From JAFGBI01 sp964480725 (lineage in GTDB: Bacteria; Myxococcota_A; Polyangia; Polyangiales; Polyangiaceae), in NCBI GenBank assembly GCA_964480725.1, contig CAYZQO010000005.1, positions 79,366 through 143,365 of the forward strand: a DNA stretch of 64,000 nt. Direction: 5' to 3'. Below, piece after piece: positions 49,787-58,519 of the stretch. The position numbers and the translations under genes are program-made. Each line of letters starts with the position of its first letter. Positions within the stretch are counted from its first letter, which is position 1. A model generated the notes under the pieces. The model did no database searches and was not told the DNA's origin. It saw only the letters and a list, made by a program, of their open reading frames with translations.

Positions 49787-51026
49787 CCGTGGTCACCAGT
49801 ACATCGTCCTCGATACGCACGCCAATGCCTCGATAGGGCTCTGGCGCCACCTCGGGCGCGAAGTAGAGCCCCGGTTCGACGGTAACGACCATGCCCGGCT
49901 CGAGCCGGCGTGGCCCGGAGGCGTCGCAGTAGATGCCCGCGTCGTGGACGTCGAGCCCAAGGAAGTGGCTGGTCCGGTGCATGTAAAATGGCTTGTAGCG
50001 CCCCGCCTCCACGGCGGCCTCGACGGGCCCCTCGACGAGCCCCATCTTGACCAGCCCACGCGTGAGCACCTCCACCGCCGCCGTGTGCACCGCCTCCAAC
50101 GTGACCCCGGGGCGCACCGCGCCCACGGCGGCAGCCTGAGCCGCGAGCACGAGCCGGTACACCTCCGCCTGCGGCGCCGTGAACCGTCCACCGACGGGGA
50201 AGGTGCGCGTGACATCCGCCGCGTAGTGCTCGTACTCGCAGCCCGCGTCGACGAGGACCAGCCCGCCGGCAACGAGAGGGCCGTTGTTTCGATCGTAGTG
50301 CAGGATGGTAGCGTTGGCGCCTGCTGCCACGATGGGGGGATAGGCGGGGCGCCCGCCCCCGGCGCGAAACTCGTGGAGCAGGAGCGCGTCGAGATCCTGC
50401 TCGCCGAGGCCGGCACGCGCCAATTGCATGGCGTGGAGGTGGGCGGCGCAGGTGATCGTCGCGGCGCGCGCCATCCGTTCGAGCTCAGCGGCAGACTTCA
50501 CCGCGCGCAGCGGCGCCAACACCTGCGCGGGGTCCTCGATGGATCCCGGGGCGTAGATCCCCTGCCGCGCCCTGCCGCGCGCGCGATCGAGCGCCTCGAG
50601 CACCCGCTCGTCGAACCGTCGATCTTGCCCCAGGCGGAAGAACAGGCGGGGCGTGTTCTCCAGGAGGCGAGACAGCTCGGCATCCAGGTCGCCCAGGACC
50701 CCCGCTCGGTCGGCTCCGTAGCGCTCCGTGGCTCCCTCCGGACCCGCTCGGGGGCCGGTCCAACGCTCCCGCTCGGGATCGCGCGGACGCACGAAGAGCA
50801 CGTAGGGCGCCTCCGCACCAGACCGCAGCACGAGCACTGCGTCGGGCTCCTCGAACCCGGTGAGATAAAAGAAGTCCGAGTCCTGACGGAACGGCTCACC
50901 GACGCCGGCGTAGGCGCCTTCACGACGTGCCGGCAACACCATCACGCCCGGCTCGATCGCGGCGAGGACGGCAGCGCGGCGGGCGGCAAACTCCGCTTGC
51001 ATCGGTCCCATGGTCCAGTCCGGCAT
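49716..51026 (-). CDS. pepP: Xaa-Pro aminopeptidase
   Basis: 436 residues from the ATG at 51026 (MPDWTMGPMQAEFAARRA); the frame is open to 51146 but the extension is Arg-rich and non-conserved in look. The creatinase-fold metallopeptidase domain keeps all five metal ligands: Asp in VLVDAGCEYEHY, Asp in AADVTRTFPV, His in TSHFLGLDVHD, Glu in VVTVEPGLYF and Glu in GVRIEDDVLV. The N-terminal domain has the typical FRQDSDFFYLTGFEEPDAVL. It removes N-terminal residues before Pro. The stop is overlapped by about 70 bp by the beta-rich protein gene. Divergent from the gene at 51161. Confidence 0.95.
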   Translation of the reverse strand: MPDWTMGPMQAEFAARRAAVLAAIEPGVMVLPARREGAYAGVGEPFRQDSDFFYLTGFEEPDAVLVLRSGAEAPYVLFVRPRDPERERWTGPRAGPEGATERYGADRAGVLGDLDAELSRLLENTPRLFFRLGQDRRFDERVLEALDRARGRARQGIYAPGSIEDPAQVLAPLRAVKSAAELERMARAATITCAAHLHAMQLARAGLGEQDLDALLLHEFRAGGGRPAYPPIVAAGANATILHYDRNNGPLVAGGLVLVDAGCEYEHYAADVTRTFPVGGRFTAPQAEVYRLVLAAQAAAVGAVRPGVTLEAVHTAAVEVLTRGLVKMGLVEGPVEAAVEAGRYKPFYMHRTSHFLGLDVHDAGIYCDASGPRRLEPGMVVTVEPGLYFAPEVAPEPYRGIGVRIEDDVLVTTDDAVVLTSAAPSSLESVEAACAR

Positions 51027-51160
51027 GCCTACCACGTCGGGTGGCACCTGGGAGCTCCGACGGCGCTCCACCTCCCGCCGTCCGGCCACCCTGGCCGGCG
51101 GCACCCCGCGCTCCGCGCGCAGCGTTTGACGACCTCGGGCCCCCACGGTAGAGCCACGCC

Positions 51161-51625
51161 GTGGACAGCGAGCCTCCCTACGGTGACGACAGGGACCGTG
51201 AGAGAGGTCGCTCGGAGCGTGTCCTGCCCGAGCTGATCAAGCGCGCCCTCGAGGTCGGGGTCGGCAAGCTGGTGGAGGGGCCCGAGAACGTGCGCGCCTT
51301 CGTCCAGGAGCTGAAGCTCCCGAAGGAGGTCCTTGGCCTCCTCGTCGCTCAGCTCGAGGAAACCAAGAGCGGGATGTCCAGCGCGGTGGCCCGGGAGGTT
51401 CGTGAGTTCCTCGAGCACACCAACCTCGGCGAGCAGCTAGCCACGGCGCTCAGCCGCCTATCGCTGGAGGTCAAGACGGAGATCCGCTTCGTGCCCAACG
51501 AAGCGGGGCCCAAGCCGCAAGCTTCGACGGAGATCCGAATGCGTCGGGTCCCCAGCGAGCCCCCCCCCGCGGCGCCACGATCAGACAAGGACGACGAGTT
51601 TGGCGAAACCACTCGAAGCGGGTAG
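51161..51625 (+). CDS. Uncharacterised small acidic/basic helical protein
   Basis: 154 residues beginning at GTG 51161. The core is a helical region (RVLPELIKRALEVGVGKLVE, NVRAFVQELKLPKEVLGLL, SAVAREVREFLEHTNLGEQL) followed by a short beta strand (LEVKTEIRFVP) and a charged, disordered C-terminus (APRSDKDDEFGE). No membrane segment. The last 26 bp overlap the start of the next gene in another frame, so the two are probably co-expressed. Looks like a conserved myxobacterial family, but I cannot name it. Confidence 0.65.
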   Translation: MDSEPPYGDDRDRERGRSERVLPELIKRALEVGVGKLVEGPENVRAFVQELKLPKEVLGLLVAQLEETKSGMSSAVAREVREFLEHTNLGEQLATALSRLSLEVKTEIRFVPNEAGPKPQASTEIRMRRVPSEPPPAAPRSDKDDEFGETTRSG

Positions 51626-52055
51626 CGAAATCGACGCCTGGTGCACCAAGTGCCGGATGGATCTCGGCCACCGGGTGGTGGCGATGCTGGACGGACGTCC
51701 CAAGCGGGTCGAGTGCCAGACCTGCAATTCCCAGCACAATTACCGCCCCGCCAAGGCGTCCAGCGCGGCGCCCCGCGCGCGGCCGCGGGCAACGACCGGC
51801 GCGCGCAGCGCGGCAAGCGCGGCGTCCCACCGCACCAAGGCGGAGGCGACGCGACGAAACGAGTGGGAGGCCAGGGTGCTCGGGCAGGCGGCGACGGCGT
51901 TCGCGCGGTTCTCCGTAGAGCGGACGTTCGCGGTGGGCGACCTGGTCCTCCACAAGAAGTTCGGCGAAGGGTACGTGACCGAGCTACTCGAGGGACGAAA
52001 AGTGTCGATCCTTTTCCGCGACGGGCCGCGGACGCTGGTGCACGGACAGAAGTGA
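51600..52055 (+). CDS. Small protein with zinc ribbon and C-terminal Tudor-like fold
   Basis: 151 residues from a TTG at 51600, with AAGGA about 9 nt upstream. Residues about 12-47 form a zinc ribbon (DAWCTKCRMDLGH then CQTCNSQHNY). An Ala/Arg-rich linker leads to a C-terminal SH3/Tudor-like beta segment (FAVGDLVLHKKFGEGYVTEL, RKVSILFRDGPRTLVHG), a motif seen in CarD- and UvrD-type tails that bind RNA polymerase or DNA. It overlaps the end of the upstream gene by 26 bp. The Cys and beta motifs are seen; nucleic-acid or polymerase binding is inferred. Confidence 0.7.
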   Translation: MAKPLEAGSEIDAWCTKCRMDLGHRVVAMLDGRPKRVECQTCNSQHNYRPAKASSAAPRARPRATTGARSAASAASHRTKAEATRRNEWEARVLGQAATAFARFSVERTFAVGDLVLHKKFGEGYVTELLEGRKVSILFRDGPRTLVHGQK

Positions 52056-52064
52056 GCTCGCGGG

Positions 52065-52829
52065 TCACCGCGGGCACCCCCTGCCCCCCCCGCAGGACAC
52101 CGTCTCCGGAACACCGAAGCGCCGACGGAGGCCGTCGAGTTCAGCCCGGGTGAGCAGGCGCCACCGTCCCGGTCGGAGGTCAGCGCAGCGGATCCCGGCG
52201 AAGGCGACCCGTTCGAGGCGCAACACGGGCTGCCCCGCGGCCTCCCCGAGACGTCGCACCTGGCGGTTACGGCCCTCGTGCAGGGTGACGGTCAGCCAGG
52301 TGAACTCCCCCGCCTGCTTCGCTACACCCACCGTCGCCGGCCGCGTCCAGCGTCCATCGATCAGGATGGGCCGTCGCCAGCGCTCGAGTTCGCGGGGACC
52401 AACGGCGCCCTGGACCAGCGCCCGGTACTCCTTGGCGGCGCCGGCGCTCGGGTGACCGATCTGGGCCGCGAAGTCGCCGTCGTTCGTCAGCAGCAGGACC
52501 CCACTGGTGGAGAAATCGAGACGCCCGACCGGCACGACGCGGACGCCGACGTCGCGCACCAGGGAGGCGACCGTGGGCCGTCCCTCCGGGTCACGCAGCG
52601 TGGTCACCGTCCCGGGCGGCTTGTTGAGCAGCACGTAGACGAACGGCTCGGCCTCGACGAGCACTCTGTCTACCTCGACACGGCTGTGCACGGTGTCCAC
52701 GACCGTACCCAGCTCGGTCACCACCCTGCCGTCGACCCTGACCCGACCTTGACGGATGAGGTCCTCGGCGCTGCGCCGTGAGGCGATCCCAGCCCTGGCG
52801 ATCACGCGTTGCAGACGCAGCCCGCTCAT
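52065..52829 (-). CDS. rluB: Ribosomal large-subunit pseudouridine synthase (RluB/RsuA family)
   Basis: 254 residues from the ATG at 52829 (MSGLRLQRVIARAGI). An S4 RNA-binding domain (about 1-60, RRSAEDLIRQGRVRVDGRV) precedes the catalytic domain, where VPVGRLDFSTSGVLLLTNDG contains the catalytic Asp. Also present are LNKPPGTVTT and HEGRNRQVRRL, both typical of the RsuA/RluB/RluE/RluF group. RluB makes pseudouridine in 23S rRNA helix 90; the exact target cannot be set from sequence. The C-terminus ends in a Gly/Cys-rich tail (VSCGGGRGCPR). It runs opposite to the preceding gene. Confidence 0.92.
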   Translation of the reverse strand: MSGLRLQRVIARAGIASRRSAEDLIRQGRVRVDGRVVTELGTVVDTVHSRVEVDRVLVEAEPFVYVLLNKPPGTVTTLRDPEGRPTVASLVRDVGVRVVPVGRLDFSTSGVLLLTNDGDFAAQIGHPSAGAAKEYRALVQGAVGPRELERWRRPILIDGRWTRPATVGVAKQAGEFTWLTVTLHEGRNRQVRRLGEAAGQPVLRLERVAFAGIRCADLRPGRWRLLTRAELDGLRRRFGVPETVSCGGGRGCPR

Positions 52830-52889
52830 CGTCCGGCCTCCGAGCTGGCCGAGCCAATCATCGTGCCGATCGACCACCCAGCGGCGCCC

Positions 52890-53657
52890 TCATCGGGCGC
52901 CCGGGGCGACCTCGGCATCCGGCGCCCCCGCGTCGCTCGCGATGCGCTCCGCCTCGCGTCGAGCCTGTTGCTGCTCCTCCTGCTCGCGCTCGCGCCGCTC
53001 GGCGGCACGGTACGCCAGCTCATCGCGGTCCCAACGGTCCACCTTGCCGTCTCGGTCAAGGTCCACCCCCCGCCGCTGCAGGGTTCCGTCCGCATAGACC
53101 TCCCACACGTCCGTCCGCCCGTCGAAGTCTTCGTCCAACTCGCCCCGGAGCTTCTGGCCACGAACGTAGAAGCGCTTCTCGTCGGGACGACCGTCACGGT
53201 TTCGATCGACCTTGATCTCCGCAATCCGCCCCGATGAGAAGGTCGTCCAAGTGTCGATCCGCCCGTCGTAGTCGGTATCCGCCAGCTCCCGCAGCGGGTC
53301 TCCTCCGTCGTCGTACACGCGCACCACGTCCTTCACGCCGTCGAGGTTCTGGTCCACCTCGCGACACCGGAGGACGCGGTGCGCGTCGTCTCCCTGGCCA
53401 ACGACGGCGTAGACCCGGCGGATGTTGGGCTTGGCCGCGCGAGCGCTGGCCGTCTCCTCGACCTCCCGGTCCGCCTGACCCTCGTAGGCGCAGCGCGATC
53501 GGTCGTCGGCAGCCACCTCCGACGACGATCTCCAGTCGTCGGGCGGAGGGTCGGCCTCGGTGTGCTGGCGCCGTGCGCAGGCGCCGAGCAGGAGCGATCC
53601 CGCGAGCGCGACCACGACTCGGGAGCGGCCCCGATCACTGCGCACGCGGCCCCCCAT
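52890..53657 (-). CDS. Lipoprotein with DxDxDG repeats
   Basis: 255 residues from the ATG at 53657. The signal peptide ends in lipobox LLLGAC. After an acidic stretch come five repeats with a Dx(D/N)xDG core: DQNLDGVKDVVRVYDDGG, DTDYDGRIDTWTTFSSG, DRNRDGRPDEKRFYVRG, DEDFDGRTDVWEVYADG and DLDRDGKVDRWDRDEL. They look like calcium-binding loops of the EF-hand/thrombospondin-3 kind, alternating with short beta hairpins. The C-terminal 50 residues are Glu/Gln/Arg-rich. The start lies 23 bp inside the end of the upstream lipoprotein gene, a related protein, so the two are a tandem pair in one transcript. Confidence 0.85.
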   Translation of the reverse strand: MGGRVRSDRGRSRVVVALAGSLLLGACARRQHTEADPPPDDWRSSSEVAADDRSRCAYEGQADREVEETASARAAKPNIRRVYAVVGQGDDAHRVLRCREVDQNLDGVKDVVRVYDDGGDPLRELADTDYDGRIDTWTTFSSGRIAEIKVDRNRDGRPDEKRFYVRGQKLRGELDEDFDGRTDVWEVYADGTLQRRGVDLDRDGKVDRWDRDELAYRAAERREREQEEQQQARREAERIASDAGAPDAEVAPGAR

Positions 53658-54366
53658 CCTCGCTGGGCTCCGCTCGCTGATCGACCTCGGTGGGCAGCGA
53701 GTCCGGGCGCTGGAAATCGGGCGAGCGATAGCGAAACTCGTCCCGCGCGGGGGGCACGTAGCCGACGGCACAGAGGTCCACTCCCGCCTTCTGGTCGCGG
53801 CGTCCGTCGCCGTTGGCGTCGGCGTACATGGTCGGACAATCGGGTCGGGCGGGGTCAGGATACTCCCACCACTCGTCGATCCGCCCGTCACCGTCCGAGT
53901 CACGCTCGGAGCGCGCCACGCGCTGATCGACGACGTAGTGCCAGGTGTCGATGTGACCGGCGAGGGTCGTCGCCTGGCGAATCTCGATGAGCACCCCCGC
54001 ACGGTACAGCCTCACCTCGGTGATGGCCGAGTCGCGACCGTAGGCGTACTCTCGGCGACGCATCCGGCCGCCCTCGTCGTAGTACGTCCATAGGTCGGCG
54101 ACGCCATCGTGATTCAGGTCGATGGCCTGGCAGACCGGTCGTCCCCCGCGCCGGACCGTCGCGATCTCCGCGCGCCCGTCGCCATCCGCGTCGAACCGTT
54201 CGGTAGCGCTCTCCACGGGACAGGGCTCGTGCGCCGTCGGCGGCGCGGGGCTCTCTGCGGCGGCGGCGCCGCGCCCGCTGCGGCGGCCAGCAGAGTTACA
54301 CCCAGAACAGAACACCAGCGCTCCGAAGAGGCCGGCCCAGGCACCCGAGCGTCGCCACCCGCGCAT
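53635..54366 (-). CDS. Lipoprotein with DxDGDG repeats (paralogue of next gene)
   Basis: 243 residues from the ATG at 54366; an upstream frame to 54540 exists but the signal peptide (WAGLFGALVFCSGC, lipobox FCSGC) sets the start here. The mature part carries Asp-rich loops in DADGDGRAEIATVRRGG, DLNHDGVADLWTYYDEGG, DSDGDGRIDEWWEYPD and DANGDGRRDQKAG. Same repeat style as the downstream lipoprotein: each loop is followed by an aromatic beta hairpin. Expected location is the outer or inner membrane facing the periplasm, with Ca2+-dependent folding. Overlap of 23 bp links it with the next gene. Confidence 0.85.
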   Translation of the reverse strand: MRGWRRSGAWAGLFGALVFCSGCNSAGRRSGRGAAAAESPAPPTAHEPCPVESATERFDADGDGRAEIATVRRGGRPVCQAIDLNHDGVADLWTYYDEGGRMRRREYAYGRDSAITEVRLYRAGVLIEIRQATTLAGHIDTWHYVVDQRVARSERDSDGDGRIDEWWEYPDPARPDCPTMYADANGDGRRDQKAGVDLCAVGYVPPARDEFRYRSPDFQRPDSLPTEVDQRAEPSEDGGPRAQ

Positions 54367-54758
54367 CGTCGCCAGCGCCTTGATGGCGCCGAGCGTCCCG
54401 TGAGCAGTCGCGGCCCGGTCCCGCGCGACGCGCCTCCCCCCGGCAGGCGTAGACGAGATGGCCTTCGCGGTTTTCATCGACTTGGTCCAGCCCCCAATGC
54501 GCGCTCGGTGCCAACCGCCGCCACCCGGAGACACCGCCATCCTGAGGCGCTAGAGGCGGGGCTCGCAAGTAGGCCGCTGGGCCACGGCCCCTGCCGGCTG
54601 GCTGGAACGTCATCAAAAGACAGAACTTCCGGCCGGACAACGCGCAAGATTTCGAAATGGTTGGCTTTTAAGCAAAGGCGGGCAACTCCAACCGATTGAC
54701 AACACACGTATGGGAATCTAATGTAACGGCTGGCACGTCGCTCCGGACCAGATCTCCC
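54367..54758. other. 392-bp gap with locally lower GC
   Basis: The right half (about 54600-54735) is the most AT-rich stretch of the window and contains the consensus -35 of the next gene and an imperfect inverted repeat GGTTGG (54659-54664) / CCAACC (54688-54693). The left half shows nothing I can name. Confidence 0.5.
54696..54724 (+). promoter_or_regulatory. Promoter of the ribbon-helix-helix gene
   Basis: TTGACA at 54696-54701 matches the -35 consensus exactly. The best -10 is TCTAAT (54717-54722), five of six bases at a short 15-bp spacing, or TAATGT at 17 bp. The start would lie near 54730, about 30 nt before the ATG at 54759. A GGTTGG/CCAACC inverted repeat ends just before the -35. 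Confidence 0.6.
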
Positions 54759-55001
54759 ATGTCACGCAAGAAGATCTCGACCACCGTCTACATCACGCCG
54801 GAGCAGAACGATCGGCTGCATCTGTTGCACACCCGCACCCAGGTGCCCGTCGCGGTCTACATCCGTGAAGGGATCGACCTCGTCCTCAAGCGCTACGAGC
54901 ACGCGCTCCCGGGGCAGATGACCCTACCCGACGTCCCGAAGAGGGCCCCGAAGAAGAAGGACGACACGGCGCTCGCCGATGACGCCACCAAGCCGGGTTG
55001 A
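54759..55001 (+). CDS. Ribbon-helix-helix DNA-binding protein
   Basis: 80 residues from the ATG at 54759 (MSRKKIST). The N-terminal ~45 residues match the ribbon-helix-helix fold: strand KISTTVYITPEQNDRLHLL, then helices with TRTQVPVAVYIREGIDLVL. The remainder is a Pro/Lys/Asp tail. It should act as a dimeric regulator or partition-type DNA binder. It has the best-looking promoter in the window. The position just after a Lys-rich tail is typical for small RHH proteins. No toxin partner is seen, so it is unlikely to be an antitoxin. Confidence 0.85.
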   Translation: MSRKKISTTVYITPEQNDRLHLLHTRTQVPVAVYIREGIDLVLKRYEHALPGQMTLPDVPKRAPKKKDDTALADDATKPG

Positions 55002-55177
55002 CGTCGGGAATCGTGGTAGAGAGCGGGCCTCATCCGCGCGCTTCGGACCCCGACGCCCGGCCGCACGTCCCCGGTGACGCGCGGTGAGGCATGGTCACGC
55101 GCCTGGTGACGACCGCGGGCCCGCGCTAGACCGCCAGGCTCACCTCGACCGCGACCCCCACGGAGTCATTCCTCCGC

Positions 55178-56983
55178 ATGCCCGCCCCCCTCTCCCGCAT
55201 CCGCAACTTCAGCATCATCGCGCACGTCGATCACGGCAAGAGCACGCTCGCCGACCGGATCCTCGACGCGACGGGCGCCCTCTCGGAGCGCGAGCGGATG
55301 GATCAGTTCCTCGACAAGCTGGAGCTCGAGCGGGAGCGCGGCATCACCATCAAGGCGCAGACCGTGCGCCTACAGTACCGCGCTCGTGACGGACAAACCT
55401 ACCAACTGCAGCTCATCGATACCCCTGGCCACGTCGATTTCAGCTACGAGGTGTCCTCCAGCCTGCGCGCGTGCGAGGGCGCGCTGCTGGTGGTGGACGC
55501 CAGCCAGGGGGTTCAGGCGCAGACCGTCGCCAACGTCTACCTCGCCCTGGACATCGATCTCGAAATCATCCCGGTGATCAACAAGATCGACCTACCGAGC
55601 GCCGACGTCGACCGCGCCGCGCAGGACATCGAGCAGGTCATCGGCATCGAGTGCAGCGGCGCCGTGCTGGCGAGCGGTAAGACCGGCGCGGGCGTGCCCG
55701 AGCTACTGGAAGCCGTGGTGGCCCAGATCCCCGCGCCGCGGGGGGATGCGGCGGCGCCCCTCCGCGCGCTAGTGTACGACAGTTGGTACGATAGCTACCG
55801 CGGCGCCGTGGTGAACGTCAGGGTCATCGACGGCACCCTGCGCAAAGGCGACAAGATCCTCCTGATGGCAACCCGCAGCACCTACGAGGTGACGGCGCTC
55901 GGGTGCTTCAGCCCCCACCCCGTCGCCCTCGAGGAGATCGGCCCCGGCGAGGTCGGGTTCGTCGCCGCCAGCATCAAGAGCGTCGAGGACACCAAGATCG
56001 GCGACACCATCACGCACGTCGCGCGACCCGCCCCGAACGCGTTGCCGGGGTTTCGCGAGGTCAAGCCCATGGTCTTCGCCGGGCTCTTCCCCACTGACGC
56101 GGCCCAGTACGAGGATCTGCGCGACGCGCTGGCGAAACTCCACCTCAACGACGCCTCGTTCAGCTTCGAGCCGGACACCTCGGAGGCGCTTGGATTCGGC
56201 TTTCGCTGCGGCTTCCTCGGGCTACTCCACATGGAGATCATCCAGGAGCGGCTGGAGCGAGAGCACGACATCGATCTCATTACGACCGCGCCGAGTGTCG
56301 CCTACCGGGCCTACACGAAGCGGGGCGTGATGGTGGCCGTGGACAGCCCCGCCAAGCTGCCTCCGGCCGGCGACGTCGAGCGGATCGAGGAGCCCATCAT
56401 GAAGGTGACCATCCACGTCCCGAACGAGCACGTCGGGCCGGTGGTGGCCCTGTGCGAGGAACGGCGGGGGATCCAGCTCGACATCGCCTATCCGACGCCG
56501 GACCACGTCGTCATCGTGTACGAGCTGCCGCTCGCCGAGGTGATCCTGGACTTCTACGACCGACTCAAGAGCGTCTCTCGCGGGTACGCGAGCATGGACT
56601 ACGAGCTGGTCGGGTATCGCGCCGACGATCTGGTCAAGCTCGACGTCCTCGTCAACGGGGAGCCCCTCGACGCGTTGAGCGTGATCGTGCACCGCTCCGC
56701 GGCGTACAGCCAGGGGCGCGCGCTTGCCTCCAAGCTCAAGGAGGTCGTCCCACGCCAGCAGTACGAGGTCGCCATTCAGGCGGCGCTGGGGACCAAGGTC
56801 ATCAGCCGCGTGACGGTGAAGGCCATGCGTAAGGACGTCACCGCCAAGTGTTATGGCGGTGACATCTCCCGCAAGCGAAAACTGCTCGAAAAGCAGCGGG
56901 AGGGCAAGCGAAGGATGAAGGCGGTAGGGAACGTCGAGATCCCTCAGGAGGCCTTCCTCGCCATCCTCAAGCTCGGCACCTGA
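55178..56983 (+). CDS. lepA: Elongation factor 4 (back-translocase LepA)
   Basis: 601 residues, standard LepA length. GTPase motifs are IIAHVDHGKSTLADRIL (G1), RGITIKAQTV (G2), LIDTPGHVDFSYE (G3), VINKIDLPSADVD (G4) and the G5 region with SGKTGAGVPELL. The C-terminal LepA-specific domain includes KAMRKDVTAKCYGGDISRKR and LLEKQREGKRRMK. It binds the ribosome and acts during stress or assembly. Start ATG 55178; the upstream GGAGTCATTCCTCCGC pairs with itself and may make the start weakly accessible. A hairpin at 56996 probably ends the message. Confidence 0.98.
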   Translation: MPAPLSRIRNFSIIAHVDHGKSTLADRILDATGALSERERMDQFLDKLELERERGITIKAQTVRLQYRARDGQTYQLQLIDTPGHVDFSYEVSSSLRACEGALLVVDASQGVQAQTVANVYLALDIDLEIIPVINKIDLPSADVDRAAQDIEQVIGIECSGAVLASGKTGAGVPELLEAVVAQIPAPRGDAAAPLRALVYDSWYDSYRGAVVNVRVIDGTLRKGDKILLMATRSTYEVTALGCFSPHPVALEEIGPGEVGFVAASIKSVEDTKIGDTITHVARPAPNALPGFREVKPMVFAGLFPTDAAQYEDLRDALAKLHLNDASFSFEPDTSEALGFGFRCGFLGLLHMEIIQERLEREHDIDLITTAPSVAYRAYTKRGVMVAVDSPAKLPPAGDVERIEEPIMKVTIHVPNEHVGPVVALCEERRGIQLDIAYPTPDHVVIVYELPLAEVILDFYDRLKSVSRGYASMDYELVGYRADDLVKLDVLVNGEPLDALSVIVHRSAAYSQGRALASKLKEVVPRQQYEVAIQAALGTKVISRVTVKAMRKDVTAKCYGGDISRKRKLLEKQREGKRRMKAVGNVEIPQEAFLAILKLGT

Positions 56984-56995
56984 GAGTGCACACCA

Positions 56996-57020
56996 GGGGC
57001 GAGCTCGCGCGAGCTCCCCC
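56996..57020 (+). terminator. Strong hairpin after lepA
   Basis: GGGG then GAGCTCG pair with CGAGCTC and CCCC around a 2-nt gap and one bulged C, 12 bp after the lepA stop. No U-run follows, so it could also be a Rho-assisted or mRNA-end structure. Confidence 0.4.
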
Positions 57021-57103
57021 TCCCCCGGCAACGCAATCCCGCCCGGGTCGAGGCGACGAAATCCCTTGCGGGCCCCGTTCGCCTCGGCCTATTCATCGCC
57101 CCG

Positions 57104-58519
57104 ATGGTCCAGGCGACGGGACGAGAGATCTGGCTCTCCGAGGTCGCGCAGGACGCGCCGGCCCACGGGCGCCCCGAGCACGTCGGCTCCGTCGAGTTCG
57201 GCCCCTCGCTGAAGGTCGAGCGGTTTCGCCTCGCCAATGGCCTGACCTTGTTGCTCTGTGAGGATCACTCGGCGCCCGTCGTCGCCTTTCAGACCTGGTT
57301 CCGCGTTGGCTCCCGCGACGAGCGCCCCGGAAAGACAGGGCTCGCGCACCTCTTCGAGCACCTGATGTTCAACGAGAGCGAGGGCTGCGCCCAGGGCGAG
57401 TATGACCGCCAGCTCGAGGAGGCGGGGGCCGAGAACAACGCCTCGACGTGGCTCGACTGGACCCAGTACACGGTCGCGGCGCCCGCCGACCAGCTCGAGC
57501 TCGTGGTCAAGCTGGAGGCCAACCGTCTGGGACGCCTCGTCGTCCGGGATGCCCAGGTCCGCTGCGAGAAAGATGTTGTCGCCAACGAGCGTCGCTTCCG
57601 CGTCGACGACGACGTCGAGGGAACAGTGGTCGAGACGCTCTGGGCCACCGCCTTCCAACGTCACCCCTATCGGTGGCCCACCATTGGCTGGATGGAGGAC
57701 ATCCAGGGTTTCACGACGGAAGACTGCGTCGCCTTCTATCGCACCCACTACGCGCCGAACAACGCGACCGTGGTGGTCGTGGGTGACGTCACCGAAGCCC
57801 GACTGGTGCGCCTGCTCGTCGAGGCGTATGGCGCCTTCCCACCGGCAGACCCCGTGCTCGAGGACCTCTGGCCCGAGCCCCCACAGCGCGAGGAGCGGCG
57901 GGTCGAACTCCACCAGCCGACGGTGACGGAAAAGCTCGCCGTCGGCTACCACGGCCCCGCGCTAGGAGATGCGGACCACGCGGCAACGTCGGTCCTGGTG
58001 GAGATCCTCTTCGGAGGCCGGGCCAGCCGTTGCCACCAGGCCCTCGTGCGCGAGAGCGAAGTCGCCATCGAGGTCCGGGCTTCCGTGGGCCAGTTCCGGG
58101 ACCCTAGCCTCATCGAGGTCTTCGCCTCCGCCCGCGAGGGGCGCCGAGCAGAGGAGCTCCTCACCGCGCTCGACGCCGAGATCGACCGGGTCATCGCCCT
58201 GCCCATCCCGGAGCCCGAGATCGAGCGCGCGCGTGCCCGGCTCGAGCTGGCGCTGGTGTCGAGCCTGGAGACGGTGGACGGCAAGGCGTCGACCCTCGGC
58301 TTCTACGAGTCCGTTCTGGGCCAGCCCGCGCTCGCGTTCGAGCGGATTTCGGCGCTGCAGAGCATCGACGCGGGGGCCCTCCGGCGCGCGGCACGGCGCT
58401 ATCTCGATCGCGATCGACGCAGCCTGGTCCTGGTGCGCCGTGCGAAACCGTCACCCCTCGACCTCGGGGGCGATGGAGCGACGACGACCCCGGACGGCGA
58501 AGACGGGGGCTGCGAGTGA
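57104..58519 (+). CDS. M16-family zinc peptidase, active subunit
   Basis: 471 residues. The inverted zinc motif HLFEHLMFNE (HxxEH) and the downstream Glu in ENNASTWLDWTQY and VVANERR region are present, so this subunit should be catalytic. M16 fold parts include FRVGSRDERPGKTGLAHLFE, WMEDIQGFTTEDCVAFYRTH and ATVVVVGDVTEARL. Related enzymes are pitrilysin and mitochondrial processing peptidase. The first ~40 residues have no signal peptide, so it is probably cytosolic or periplasm-targeted by unknown means. Its stop shares GTGA with the next gene, so both subunits are made together. Confidence 0.94.
   Translation: MVQATGREIWLSEVAQDAPAHGRPEHVGSVEFGPSLKVERFRLANGLTLLLCEDHSAPVVAFQTWFRVGSRDERPGKTGLAHLFEHLMFNESEGCAQGEYDRQLEEAGAENNASTWLDWTQYTVAAPADQLELVVKLEANRLGRLVVRDAQVRCEKDVVANERRFRVDDDVEGTVVETLWATAFQRHPYRWPTIGWMEDIQGFTTEDCVAFYRTHYAPNNATVVVVGDVTEARLVRLLVEAYGAFPPADPVLEDLWPEPPQREERRVELHQPTVTEKLAVGYHGPALGDADHAATSVLVEILFGGRASRCHQALVRESEVAIEVRASVGQFRDPSLIEVFASAREGRRAEELLTALDAEIDRVIALPIPEPEIERARARLELALVSSLETVDGKASTLGFYESVLGQPALAFERISALQSIDAGALRRAARRYLDRDRRSLVLVRRAKPSPLDLGGDGATTTPDGEDGGCE

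Noticed and set aside
49473..51236. A long + strand ORF opposite pepP and the envelope genes
   Set aside because: Same reason: shadow of pepP, which has all five metal ligands in the minus frame.
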